NCBI GenBank assembly: GCA_022457155.1
Contig: JAJGOT010000438.1
Location: 587,001 to 651,000, forward strand
DNA from: Cladopsammia gracilis
Taxonomy: Eukaryota; Cnidaria; Anthozoa; Scleractinia; Dendrophylliidae
Length of the DNA stretch: 64,000 bases
Direction of reading: 5' to 3'
Shown: positions 53,577-63,500 of the stretch, piece after piece
Position numbering within the stretch: position 1 is the stretch's first letter
How the letters are laid out: the number at the start of each line of letters is the position of its first letter
The notes under the pieces: model-generated
What the model saw: the letters and a program-made list of their open reading frames with translations, nothing else
The model's database searches: none
Told to the model about the DNA's origin: nothing
Made by a program: the position numbers and the translations under genes

Positions 53577-54634
53577 CAAGCCAGTTTTTGGCATATTTCA
53601 GAAAATTCTTCTGAAAGCAATCGAGCGGTCTGTTCAATGCAAATGAAGTTTTTGCTAAAGTTGTGCACGTGCATATGGAACTAGAAAACAATACCTGTGA
53701 ATAATGAGGAAGCTCACTTGTAAACACGAAATCCGCGGAAAAAAAATTGGTACATTGGAAGCCCTATTTTATTGCCTTACATGTTTTCAATGTCCTTGAA
53801 ACTTGCAGGCCATATAAATTGATTATTAATCTCAAGATTATCAAATTTTTAAAAAAAATTATCAAGCGGTTTCCAAATTATCATCACATTTGTAGGCGTA
53901 GACCAAATTACATACAAAAATGGCAACAACAGCATCTGAACACACACCAATCAAATATTTCTTTCTCGCAATCGACCAAAGCAATCCCCCTTACTTTTTC
54001 GTATGATCTCAGATAGAATCAAAATACTATGAGAGGAAACTGCATTCCCAAAGCGCATCGCTTTCTTTAGATATTAGCCAATTATGTCGATAGTATGTTT
54101 TTCACGGTATTTATAATCCCCAAAACTTCATCCCCACAAATTTCAAAAACGCTCTCATAGAATTTGTTCAATCTTTGCCATATTCGCGGCGGCTATGGGA
54201 AGTACAAGCTCCCTTAAGCGATTGCTGAAAAAACCTCCAGGTGCTGCAAGTAAAAAACGTCATGGCGTCATTACGTTGCTATGGCAACTCCGATGTTAAT
54301 TTCACACTGGTCTTAACAAATTTTCATCTTTATCTATTATAGCTGTGGTGACCGTTTTTCCACAACATTGTTAATGGAGTCGTAGTCAATGCTCAAACTT
54401 GGGAGGTATCGCCCGAAAAAATCCAGTCAAGCCACCTTAACTGTCAACAGAGGCAACAAATAGCCCATAATTTTGCTATTCCAAATTTGGAAACGAAATC
54501 TCAGACCCAGTTTCCAACTGCTAACAGGAGTCCCATAGCCAAAAAATGCTTTTTGCTGCGCAACACTCACAGTATGATAATAAAATTCGGTTAAGACTGA
54601 GTGCCGAAAAAACTGTTACATAAGACAGTCAGAC

Positions 54635-54659
54635 GTTTCGGGGATAACCCCTTCATCAG
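54635..54659 (-). ncRNA. Hammerhead-ribozyme-like core (Penelope-like element)
   Basis: Minus strand CTGATGA (54653-54659), A, stem II GGGG-TTAT-CCCC, GAAAC (54635-54639), then ACGTCTGACTGTC, which can form stem III and end in a GUC cleavage triplet. It is 160 bp 3' of the frame end at 54819 on the same strand. Confidence 0.6.
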
Positions 54660-54818
54660 TGTTTGTGTTCTCACTAGACAAACGCTCGTGCTCATGTACA
54701 ATTTGTTGTGTGTATGCTATCCAAAAATATTGAAATAAAACTCGAATTTGAGCGCGCACTTAGCGCGCATAAATGCAACAGAGAATGAAACTTGAAGCCA
54801 ATGTAGCCTCATGGAAAA

Positions 54819-54945
54819 TTAGAATTTAAAGTCAATGTTAATTCCATGAGGCGCCAAGGTCTTGTGTAGAAAGGTTAGCCTCATTTCTTCTCTCTGTTGT
54901 GTGGCAGTTGCTCCCATGACTTTCTTTAGCACCGACACAATTCGG
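54819..54945 (-). pseudogene. C-terminal end of a GIY-YIG-type retroelement ORF
   Basis: Open frame on minus ends REEMRLTFLHKTLAPHGINI then DFKF and TAA (54819-54821). The R-E-E...L...K-T-L-x-P-x-G-x-N ending is usual for GIY-YIG Penelope-like ORFs. Its 5' part is cut off by the TIR element at 54944. Confidence 0.55.
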
Positions 54946-56570
54946 GTGCCTCGAAAACGAAGACTACCCCTTGAAAATGGGTCGAAAACCCCTTGAAAAT
55001 GAAGACTATGGTTACCCGTTCACCGGTTACACGGATGCTCCAACTTGGACGACATTAACTCAAGCCTTCGACTCAGCGGACTACGACATCAATCTCGAGC
55101 CCAGAGTCTACGGGGTCCTCGGACTGGATTAAAATAACACTTTACGTGACACATTCAGTTACATCTTCTTCTTCTAAAAATGTAGAAACTTTTGAACTGG
55201 TATTGAACTTGATCAACAGGATTATTCCTGAACAAAAACAGTATTCAATCACGAATGCTGAAAATGTTTAATCTTAAGGAATAGTATAAGCTGCGCTTGA
55301 AATTTATAAAAATGCTTTTAATGGTTTGGGCGACAGGCTAACTGCCCTTTTTTGTTTTCTTTTTTTTTTATTATTTGTTGTTTATGTCTTCCTGCATGAT
55401 GCTATAGTTACGTTTAGCTTACGTTTTGTTACTTGAAAAAATAGAATTGGCGAAATTTAACTCAATTAAAGTGAGTTGTTCCAAAAATAGTTGGACCTCT
55501 GTTAAAGGGTTCCTCACAACCAGTGTGCATTGCGACTATATGTTACTTCTATTTGCCTTGAAGCTTGATCTTTTTCATCGTACGAAGTGTGACACGATTC
55601 GCGTAAAGGTAGATAAGTTAAAAACAAAATTTTGTTATTCTTATTATTTCCTTGGTGTTTTGTCACGTTAGAAAACGATTGTTTCCTTTAATTGGAAAGT
55701 AATTTTCTAAAACAGGAATGGACTTAAAATGTCATTATAGATTGAAGTGAACAAATATAAAGTTAACTATTACCTGTTGGTTTAAATAAAGACAGTTGAA
55801 ATAACATTTGTAATATTTGATTTTCCTTAATGCTATTATTAAAACCTAGTTTAATCCAGTCCAGAGTCCACTGAGTCAAAGGCTCGAGATTAACGTCATC
55901 CAAGTCGGATCGTCGGTAACTGTAGTCTTTCTTTTCAAGGGGTTTTCGAGGGGGTCTTTGACATTGTTTTCGAGGGGGGCCAGGGCCGTAGCCAGTATGA
56001 GGCAAACCGAGGCACTTGCCTCAGTCATGATCCCAGTGTTTTGTTTAAACGTAGTCATCATAAAGACCCTAAATAGCTAGGAGGGGAATTTAACCATGAA
56101 TATTGCCTCTGTTCTTGTTTTTTTTTTTCTGGCTACGGCCCTGGGGGCTTCGGTCTTCGGTCTTCTTCGACACAAAGAAAGAAAAGTCCTTATTGGGGGT
56201 CTTTTTGTGCTTTGTATAATGCATCTTTAGAAAGCCAAGATGTTTAAGGACAACTCTAAATAAAAGTCGAGTTTCTTAAACCTGCCGCGACTCAAATATG
56301 AGCACATTTACGGTATGTTCCCAGAAGGCCCAGCAGTGTTGACAGCTCTACATTTTTAGAAGATGTAACTGAATGCGTCACGTAAAGTGTTATTTTAATC
56401 CAGTCCGAGGACCCCGTAGACACTGGGCTCAAGATTGATGTTGTAGTCCGCTGAGTCGAAGGCTCGAGTTAATGTCGTCCAAGTCAGAGCGTTTGGATAA
56501 CTGTAGTCTTTGTTTTCAAGGGGTTTTCAAACCGTTTGAGGGGTCTTTGGTCTTCGTTTTCGAGACACCC
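54944..56570. mobile_element. TIR element (GGGTGYCTCGAAAACGAAGAC)
   Basis: The left end GGGTGCCTCGAAAACGAAGA pairs with the right end TCTTCGTTTTCGAGACACCC. Arms of about 250 bp (GGACGACATTAACTCAAGCC; GTCTACGGGGTCCTCGGACT; GTTACATCTTCT/AGAAGATGTAAC). A third, partial copy of the arm sits inside at about 55855-55990. No transposase recognised. Confidence 0.87.
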
Positions 56571-57677
56571 ACTCTCAAATTGTAGTTACATCGCAGTTCT
56601 CCTTTGTCATTAGCTAGTGAAGCAGTGCTATCTGTGCTTAATATAAAATTGGGAAGGACTCAGTGTGGAAACACAGTTCTTAAAAGACTGAAGAATAACT
56701 TAAACTAAGAACTTATAGAATAAACAAAAATGCATGCATGTTCATTTCAAACCGAATGTCAATGTGCTTGTGTTTTAAACAATAAAACTGCACCTAGATC
56801 TAGAAAGAAGATTATCCATATTTTGTCTTTTACTAGGCTACATGGACTTTACATTTTGCAAGAATTCTTTGCACTTCTGTTCCAGCATTTCAATTTGCGC
56901 CAAAAAGTAACGAATTCAATGAGTGCCACAGCACGCCTGCTCTTTGGGCTAAAACGGCTGACTGCTGGCTCACTTTCCCCAGGTTTACTCGGCCAACTGT
57001 TCTTTAGAAATAATAAATTTTAGCAAAATAATTATTTTGTCACTGCAGCAGAGAGACATAGACAGGAATGCCAGGCTCTCCCAGTCCAGTCAAAATGTGC
57101 CGGCAGCCGGCTATTTTGCCGCCTACAACGAAATATCTGCCGCCTACTATACACTAAACTTCATTTACAACAAATATGAGGTCTCTTCTAGTTCAAATAG
57201 CAACAAAAACATAAAATGTTTCTTGTGAATCGAGCCGCACACGAACAAACCTTGCATGATGAGTGACAGGGTTACTGGGGCATTCGAACGCCTTGAGCAT
57301 TATGTGGGAAAATGAGCCAGGTGAATGGTCAGCGGTGAATGCTCTTGCAGTTACAAACAAGATGGCATCTAAGCAAGCTTGTGGCCTCTGCTGCCTACTA
57401 CTCCAGCTATCTTGCCTACTACTCAAAAATATTTTGACTGGGCTGCTCTCCTGGCCAGGAAATCCAAGAAAGCTTGGCCAGGGCCATGCTTCCCAGGCTT
57501 TCCCAGGCTGCACTTTCCAGGCAAGTGTGGCCAAAAGCCCGGAAAGCATGACCTGGCCAGGCTTTGCCAGGCTGACCGAGCTTTTGGCCACTCTCCTGAT
57601 GCAAGTATCAGGAGGGCAAAGCCAATATTTACCTTGTTTTTTAACAATCTTAAAATATTGCTTTGTTTGTTCTTCAG

Positions 57678-57798
57678 ATCTAACGATAAAGTCAGAAGTT
57701 TATAATTGTGAATGTTGTGAATGCGATCATCATGATATTAAACCACGTGACCTTTGTTCTTTGCTACATGATTGTCCTTTTATTTGGCCATTGTACAG
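57678..57798 (+). CDS. Candidate cysteine-rich exon
   Basis: Acceptor TTTGTTCTTCAG and donor GTAAGAG bound 121 nt with one open frame (LTIKSEVYNCECCECDHHDI, then KPRDLCSLLHDCPFIWPLY). Six cysteines in 40 residues suggest an extracellular domain. Not recognised; it could belong to a gene continuing on plus. Confidence 0.4.
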
Positions 57799-58037
57799 GT
57801 AAGAGAATCGAGTCCTTTAAAGAACTCCTAATTATGCAACGGTGACCTTGACTGGAAACGGTGCAACATTTAATATCCTTCCTTTATGCATTTCGAAGTA
57901 TTTTCTTGCGCTCTTTTTATGTTTTCTACACTCTTTAATCCTCCTAGACGGCCGAGTTATTTATGTAGCATGCAAGAAAATCATCTAAACCTCAGGGAAT
58001 TGTTGTAAAATCCCACTTAATCTTAAGTTGCTTGCAG

Positions 58038-58218
58038 CAAATGTAACAATATGTAATTTGTCATCACTTCCCAACATTTCATGTCATGCTGGCATTCAAC
58101 AATTTTCAACTACATCTTGTGAAAAAAAAACAAAAAACAAATGCGATTACACGCGAACCCAATGTAAATCGTTGTTTAGAAATTTGGCCATTATTACTCA
58201 TGCACGAAGCGGCATGAG
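58038..58218 (+). CDS. Candidate cysteine-rich exon with glycosylation sites
   Basis: Acceptor AAGTTGCTTGCAG and donor GTAAGG bound 181 nt with one open frame: NVTICNLSSLPNISCHAGIQ onward. Several N-x-S/T sites and five cysteines suggest a secreted or membrane protein. It does not join 57678-57798 directly in frame, so an exon is missing or the two are unrelated. Confidence 0.38.
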
Positions 58219-58774
58219 GTAAGGTTTACCCTCCGATTTTCTTCTTTTTTTTATGGTGTCACATTAGTGAATGCAAATTTATGCACGAATATTTTATAAT
58301 TTACCGGGTTGTCAGGTCACCTACAAATTCTACAAAAATGGCTGCCGTGCTCGGTATGTGCTTGGTTTTCAAAACCATAGTTTTGTCTTATCGGAGTAAT
58401 AACACACATTTAAAATATTCAAAATGGAAAGAGAAAGCTTTAAAGAATACTCAGAAGCCGCTGTAGTGGAAAAAAGGAGAGCTTTAAGCGACAAAATCTT
58501 TCTTTGAAGAACTTCATACGTTTTCATCAGTGCGGGGCTATGTTTCTTTCGAAGAAGTAGAGTTTTAAAGAATTTTCAAACAGCCAAGTCAAACCGAGGG
58601 ACTTTACCGTAAAATATATTACATTGTTTGACGGGAATTTATGTTGATATCAATTTGTGATTGACTTTTTCATTGTGTTCTCGTTAGTTTTGGAGAAATG
58701 TTTATAAAACGCTCAAATTCAGTCGTAATAATATCTGATTAATTATGTAAACGAAACAATACTTAGTTTTATAG

Positions 58775-58968
58775 TTCTAACTTCACACGCGTTGCCTTAC
58801 GCAAGTCTGTGTATGTTTTGCAATTTTCATTTCCAAATTAGTTTCTCGGGCAATTTTCGATACACAACTGGTTCTAACTTCACACGCGTTGCCTTACGCA
58901 AGTCTGTGTATGTTTTGCAATTTTCATTTCCAAATTAGTTTCTCGGGCAATTTTCGATACACAACGGG
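58775..58968. repeat. 97-bp tandem duplication
   Basis: TTCTAACTTCACACGCGTTG through GGGCAATTTTCGATACACAA occurs twice head-to-tail (58775 and 58872), essentially identical, so recent. Confidence 0.95.
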
Positions 58969-59341
58969 TGTATTTTATTCGACAATTAGTCATACGATAT
59001 ATAGTGTTCTAGACTGAGAAAAAGTTTTTGTGCACTCTAACAGACGGTCGCGCATTTCTGTTTTTGAGATTCGTTAAAATTGAAAAAATAGCCTGGTCGT
59101 TTACTGATTTCATTGCTTTTAAAAGTAGGCTTTTCAAATGTAACGTGTTACAAGAAAGAAGTCATAGTTTGCAAAATAAAAGACGAGTGTGTATTTTATC
59201 GAGAATCAAAACAATATTCAAAACGAGTACAGTTGTTGACAGATGGTCGCGTAATACTGTTTTTGAGAATTGCTGTAACCTCTTGTTCATTTCATTACTC
59301 GTGGCGCAGCACAAGAGTTGTAAATCCGGCTCTGAGTTTTC

Positions 59342-59348
<7 letters not shown>

Positions 59349-59384
<36 letters not shown>
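59349..59384. repeat. (GT)n microsatellite
   Basis: Eighteen GT dinucleotides. The following TCACATCAGCGCATGCAAAT resembles TCACATTAGTGAATGCAAAT at 58259, a diverged local duplication. Confidence 0.95.
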
Positions 59385-59385
<1 letters not shown>

Positions 59386-59796
59386 ACATCAGCGCATGCA
59401 AATTTATGCACACATATTTTAGTTTATGTGGACGACTATATGGCTTTTAGCGATGAAATACATACCACAAAATCTCTCTGTGTTAATGACTTGAGAAGCA
59501 AAAGAAAGAACTACAGCATACAATTCCAAGTTTTCAAGACAATGCAAGGCATACATGGATGGATAGGACCGTTTGATATTGTGTTCGCCTGTGGGATTTT
59601 TGTTCCGGCAAGTTTTGTGTTTTATATAACTTGCAATTTGCTTAGCGATCGAGCTTTGAAGTGTCAGCTACTGAATGTAGTGTGGTCTTACTTTTGAACC
59701 GTGAATATGCGCAAATGCAATGAACGGGTTATTGGTAATGGTGGCTAATTTAAATTCACTCACTCACTTACTTGCTCCTTCCATCAGCTATAAACT

Positions 59797-60125
59797 TAGG
59801 GTGCGTGCGATTGACCTTATTCCGGAATAAGAATAAACGGAGAGTCGCTATTCCGATTCCAGAATACATGGAATGTATTCCAAGCATTTTGCTCCCTAGT
59901 GCAGAATGCTTGGAATAATCCAGAATAATGATGTCACTTCGTCCTCGCCTCGCGGCCTTTTTGAAAGCAACAAACAAAATGGCTACCGCCGGCGACCACG
60001 TGCCGGCGACCATGTGCGAAGAAAATGAGTTGTTACTCAAAAAAGGATACTCCTGGAGTCGAGAGGAGACGGTTCTCCTGATTTCCTTGTACGAAGAAAT
60101 GAAAGAGAGGTATAAGAGGTAGTCT
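59797..60125 (+). mobile_element. 5' end of a PIF/Harbinger-like element
   Basis: The terminus GGGTGCGTGCGATTGACCTT resembles Harbinger-type MITE ends, with inner TTCCGGAATAA and AGCATT...AATGCT-like inversions. It is followed at 59979 by a Myb/SANT-type ORF. The 3' part is missing; the sequence runs into (GTAT)n. Confidence 0.5.
59979..60122 (+). CDS. Myb/SANT-like protein N-terminus (Harbinger accessory protein), partial
   Basis: ATG in AAAATGG context opens MATAGDHVPATMCEENELLL, then YSWSREETVLLISLYEEMKE, the first helix of the Myb/SANT-like DNA-binding domain found in PIF/Harbinger transposons. The frame ends at TAG (60120) or splices at AG|GTAGTC. The remaining helices are missing, so non-functional as seen. 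Confidence 0.55.
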   Translation: MATAGDHVPATMCEENELLLKKGYSWSREETVLLISLYEEMKERYKR

Positions 60126-60160
60126 TGTAACTGAAATACCCTTGAAGGGAGTTGCAATAA

Positions 60161-60162
60161 AG

Positions 60163-60196
<34 letters not shown>

Positions 60197-60261
60197 TGTT
60201 TGTACGTATGTATGTATGTATGTATGTATGTATGTATGTATGTATGTATGTATGTATGTAT
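60161..60261. repeat. (GTAT)n microsatellite
   Basis: About 25 GTAT units with two interruptions. Confidence 0.95.
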
Positions 60262-60483
60262 AGTAGTTATGTAAGGCACTATACGGCACTTTACATCACC
60301 CATAAAAGTATCGAATTTTGCCCGTTAGATTTCCTCGTTAAATTTTTCAAGATTTTTTCAAAAAATCCTCGTTAAATTTCCAAAATTGTCGTTAATTTAG
60401 TGTATTTTGGAAATTTTCCTCGGTAAAAACCCAGTGGGTAACCATCTTACCCGTACATCAGCATTTTTGAGAAAAATCTAGCT

Positions 60484-60556
60484 CACTTTCCAAAAAAAAA
60501 ACACATCCCTCATGAGCCACTTTCCAAAAAAACATCCTCATGAGCCATTTTCCAGA
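60484..60556. repeat. Two diverged 33-36-bp direct copies 3' of the polymerase
   Basis: CCTCATGAGCCA followed by CTTTCCAAAAAAACA appears twice, just beyond the stop codon of the polymerase ORF. Confidence 0.7.
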
Positions 60557-60579
60557 TATAGTGTTTTAATCGATACTCA

Positions 60580-63500
60580 TTAATATCCGTATGGAAACGT
60601 CTCGATACCAGATTCGGTCTTCACCATACACCGTTTATCGTAACACATCCGAAAGTCTTTTTTCTGGTATTTATTTACAACCTGTTTTGTTAAAGGATCC
60701 CGAGTTATCGCTCGTTCGTTTACGGTTGTTATCTGTTCCTTTTGACCTTCGGTGATCTGCTTCATCGTTTTTTGATTTATTTTTTGACTATTTTTGTGAT
60801 TCAGAGTGAAACCTTTGACCTTACATTCCATCTTCCCATCACTTGTACTGTAACTGTATGATTTTGGACCAGAACCGCACCAATTCGTAATATAATGTCC
60901 GTTTAACTCATCGGTTAGATCACCGAGGCTGTCACCTGTTTCGATTCGCTGTCCCCCTTCACGTTCGATATACCAACAGCTGTCGGTGTCAAAACCGAGA
61001 ACCTGATCACCGAGCTTATCCAACACTTCATACAGCATCATTCTAGCGTGACTGGTTGTGAAGGCAGCAATAAATATGTTTGTGTTATTACTATTGTCAA
61101 CGAACTGGTCTTTCAAGTTGTAAGTCATCTCAACCATCTCTTCGTTTAAGAATTGAATGTTCAGATCGTCTATGCTTTCATCTAACAAGATCTTGTAAAA
61201 TTCTTTTGGTTCAGTGACGTACACAGTCTGATTCATGTTATTACGCTGACCAAACTTTCCCCATAAACTACACAGAGAGATCTTACTTATCGCCCTCCTT
61301 CCAGGATTGAACTCAATCTCACCAAGCTCGATTCCTAACTTTGATTTAACAATAGCCTTGTACTCATCAACACTCTTATATGTACAACCTTCCCCAACCT
61401 TCAGCTCACTACTCTCCATCTTGATCTTCATGAATTTTCTTACATAACTCTTGAAAAGGTCATCTGATCTTTTAGGGAAATGCCACACCTCGTATATATT
61501 TAGTACCTTGTACCCTTTACAAATCGCCACATTCAGCTCATTTGTGCACCATGTTCCGATGAATGATCGTTCATCATCTGTATGTGTACATTCCTGAATC
61601 TTATTTTCAGCGCACACTCTACAGAGCGGAAATAGCAGCTTTTCAGCCTTATCGCATCTTATTTTTACCGGTAACACAGGATGATAAAGACCTCTTGGAG
61701 GTAAAACTTTACATTTCACAAAACCAAACCAATTCTCATCGTACTCTTGAGGAGGATCGAATATCTTTGTAGGATGACCTATCGGATAATGCTTGAAGAA
61801 CTGTACCGTTGAATATAAACTAACAAAGTCGACATATCTACCTTTCTCACCTTTTTTGAATGTGTAGGTCGGTTTTGTTATATTTGTTCGTCCACCAAAA
61901 AATGCGTCCCTGGGGTTAAGAGGTCCTACAAATTCTCGATTCCACGTTTTTAGAAACTTATTAAAATCTTTCTCCTTTTTCAGTTCACATTCGTAAACCT
62001 CAACCAGCTCATACCCGGCAGCTCTAATCTTATCGTTTTTCGCTACCGTCCTCTTTCTTAGAGTTAACATATCCATCTGATTTTTTGTGTTGATTGTGTC
62101 GCATGTATAACACTTCTCACAACCGTGCCAAAAACATCCTTGAAATTCGTAGACCGTATTCCCACAAAAACCATCGACTTTTCCAATATCTGGTAAAGTC
62201 TCTTCACCACCGTTCAGAGCATGTTTTATGTTAACACCATCTCTCTGAGAGATCCAATCTAACCATGCGATGCTACTTTTACTGTAGTTCTCTCCACGTG
62301 TAATTTCCTTTACAACAGCGATCTTTTCACGACGCATGTGGTTACTTCTGTAAATGGTCATGCATACAGAAGCGATGGTTATATATTGAAGAGGGTCGAT
62401 GTTACCTAACTCGATATACTGTTCTCGAAAAATCAACATACCTCTTCTGAGGATGTCTACATCACTATCACAGTAATCTCTCAACTCCTTCTTCATGTCA
62501 AACACATAGTTTTCATCAATACGTTGTTGGTACCATTTTAAGAATTCCTTTCTCGCTGAAGGTTTCATCTGATCATAATCATAGTGTTTCTTATCAGGAA
62601 TCGGTCCTACATAGTTTTGGTTACACTTTGTGTTGAAATAATGTGGAAAATACCCTTTTTTCAACTCTTTCAAACCAAATGTCTTTGGGAACGATGATAA
62701 CCCCGCAGCGATAAAGTTTATAGAATCAATAAATCTAACACCCTCAGCCTTCATAGACATAATCTTTGTTCCGTTGTAAATAATATCGGGTTTCACTCTG
62801 TTCTCTATACACCAATTTCGAATAAACTGAGCATCGTAACTTTTTGCATTGTGAGCTATGAAGGTATACCCCACATGATTATTCTTGTAAAAAATAAATC
62901 TACAAAATTCGTCGAGCGTTTCAAATGTATATTTATCTCCATAAAAATCGTGACAGACGACTAAATTGATCTCATGAACATCGGTCTCCTGAGTTGCCTC
63001 ACAATCATAGAACATGTATTTATCGGTTCTTGTCCGACAAGAATAACACAGATTTCCATCCTTACATCCGTAACCTTGACATTTTCCACCCCTACATTCC
63101 GTTTGAGACATGAAACAAAGATGTTCATTCATATCACAGTACTTCTCACAATTACTACACTTTGAATATCCGCAGATGTGCTTTTTTAGGTCAAAATTTT
63201 TAGAAGATGTAATTGTACGTTCGCATTTCAAACATTTACCTACTTTTTTACACACAGTATCTTTACTACCCCATGTGGATCTGTTACGTAGATGCTCCAT
63301 AAAACAATCTACTCCGAAGAAAGATCTATTACACTTATCGCATGGAATTGGTGGTTTAGAACATTTTTTCCCATCAGGAAAGTATTTGAAACATGCTGTA
63401 CATTTTGCAGGGCATCTATGACAGTCGCGTTTTGTGTACGGCTTTTTGCAGGTGTGACAATAATAATCTTTACTCAAGAACGCTGGCATACTTGTGATAA

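Larger units (their letters stand above)
45730..54545. mobile_element. Large palindromic element split by two LINEs
   Basis: The left arm (45735-46345) is complemented in blocks by 53640-54530: GTCCTGTTAGCAGTTGGAAA, GGGGGATTGCTTTGG, GGTCTACGCCTACAAATGTG, CAAGGACATTGAAAACATG, ACAAGTGAGC and CAACTTTAGCAAAA. The central part survives at 52784-52850 and its mirror at 53575-53640 (CTTGAGAATTG / CAATTCTCAAG). The right arm has about 400 bp absent from the left. L1 and L2 insertions account for the interior. Confidence 0.8.

Noticed and set aside
57263..57420. Signal-peptide-like start MASKQACGLCCLLLQLSCLLL
   Set aside because: It sits in repeated CCAGGC-rich sequence, has no donor site of its own and no homologous extension; the frame overlaps opposite-strand frames of equal length.
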